Source: DATFLS01 sp964413425 (GTDB lineage: Bacteria > Fidelibacterota > JAANXI01). Taken from it: a stretch of 14,823 nt of DNA. Under the pieces are notes generated by a model. That model worked only from the letters and a program-made list of their open reading frames with translations. It made no database searches and was not told the DNA's origin. How positions within the stretch are numbered: the first letter of the stretch is position 1; each line of letters begins with the position of its first letter. Positions 14,769-14,823 of this stretch are shown here, piece by piece. The position numbers were made by a program, and so were the translations under genes. Location: assembly GCA_964413425.1 (NCBI GenBank), contig CAYPST010000102.1, positions 1 to 14,823 of the forward strand. Reading direction: 5' to 3'.

Positions 14769-14823
14769 TTATTCGGTAATTTCGGTCACGACCCCGGCGC
14801 CGACCGTGTGGCCGCCTTCCCGA
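14769..14823 (-). CDS. tuf: Elongation factor Tu, 3' end only (partial)
   Basis: The last 17 complete codons encode REGGHTVGAGVVTEITE followed by TAA, the conserved C-terminus of EF-Tu domain III. The gene continues beyond the right edge of the window. It precedes rpmG by 31 nt, matching the tuf-rpmG-trnW-secE-nusG order seen in several phyla. With the tuf start at the left edge, it shows at least two EF-Tu genes in the same orientation around this cluster. Confidence 0.95.
   Translation of the reverse strand, partial: REGGHTVGAGVVTEITE

Noticed and set aside
1..14823. CRISPR array, insertion sequence, prophage or defence genes
   Set aside because: No repeat-spacer pattern and no transposase, integrase or accessory gene in any frame; every long minus-strand gene is a core translation, transcription or secretion gene.

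Overview
The window is one uninterrupted, co-oriented run of the most conserved bacterial transcription and translation genes, all on the minus strand. In transcription order (right to left) it reads: tuf (3' end only) - rpmG - tRNA-Trp - secE - nusG - rplK - rplA - rplJ - rplL - rpoB - rpoC - rpsL - rpsG - fusA - tuf (5' end only). No gene lies on the plus strand. No insertion sequence, prophage, CRISPR or ordinary accessory cargo is visible, and no gene-free stretch exceeds 300 bases.

Organism: a bacterium. The RpoC N-terminus, the RpoB rifampicin region (NPLAELTHKRRLSALG) and the large RpoB insertion near residues 889-935 resemble the FCB assemblage (Bacteroidota, Chlorobiota, Neomarinimicrobiota, Calditrichota and relatives). 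Several genes have strong Shine-Dalgarno (SD) sequences (AGGAGG type), and the one plausible promoter has sigma70-like TTGACA/TATAAT elements rather than the Bacteroidota TAnnTTTG type. This makes a deep FCB lineage such as Neomarinimicrobiota or Calditrichota more likely than a classical Bacteroidota. That placement is inference.

Layout: (1) 14823-14164 holds the end of one EF-Tu gene, a zinc-type L33 gene, tRNA-Trp(CCA) and secE. (2) 14151-11487 is nusG-rplKAJL with gaps of only 10-37 nt. (3) 11486-11361 is a 126-nt spacer with two hairpins, a likely attenuation or processing zone before RNA polymerase. (4) 11360-3243 is rpoB and rpoC, both with TTG starts behind good SDs. (5) 3242-3102 is a 141-nt spacer containing a striking 70-bp inverted-repeat element (21-bp perfect stem), with a candidate promoter for the str operon at its edge. 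(6) 3101-1 is the str operon rpsL-rpsG-fusA-tuf.

Together the genes supply the ribosomal stalk and L1/L11, the RNA polymerase core, a NusG coupling factor, a translocon subunit, two elongation factors and decoding-centre proteins. The gene content is ordinary. The unusual parts are the inverted-repeat element between rpoC and rpsL, the structured rplL-rpoB spacer, and the pair of directly repeated tuf genes bracketing the whole cluster.
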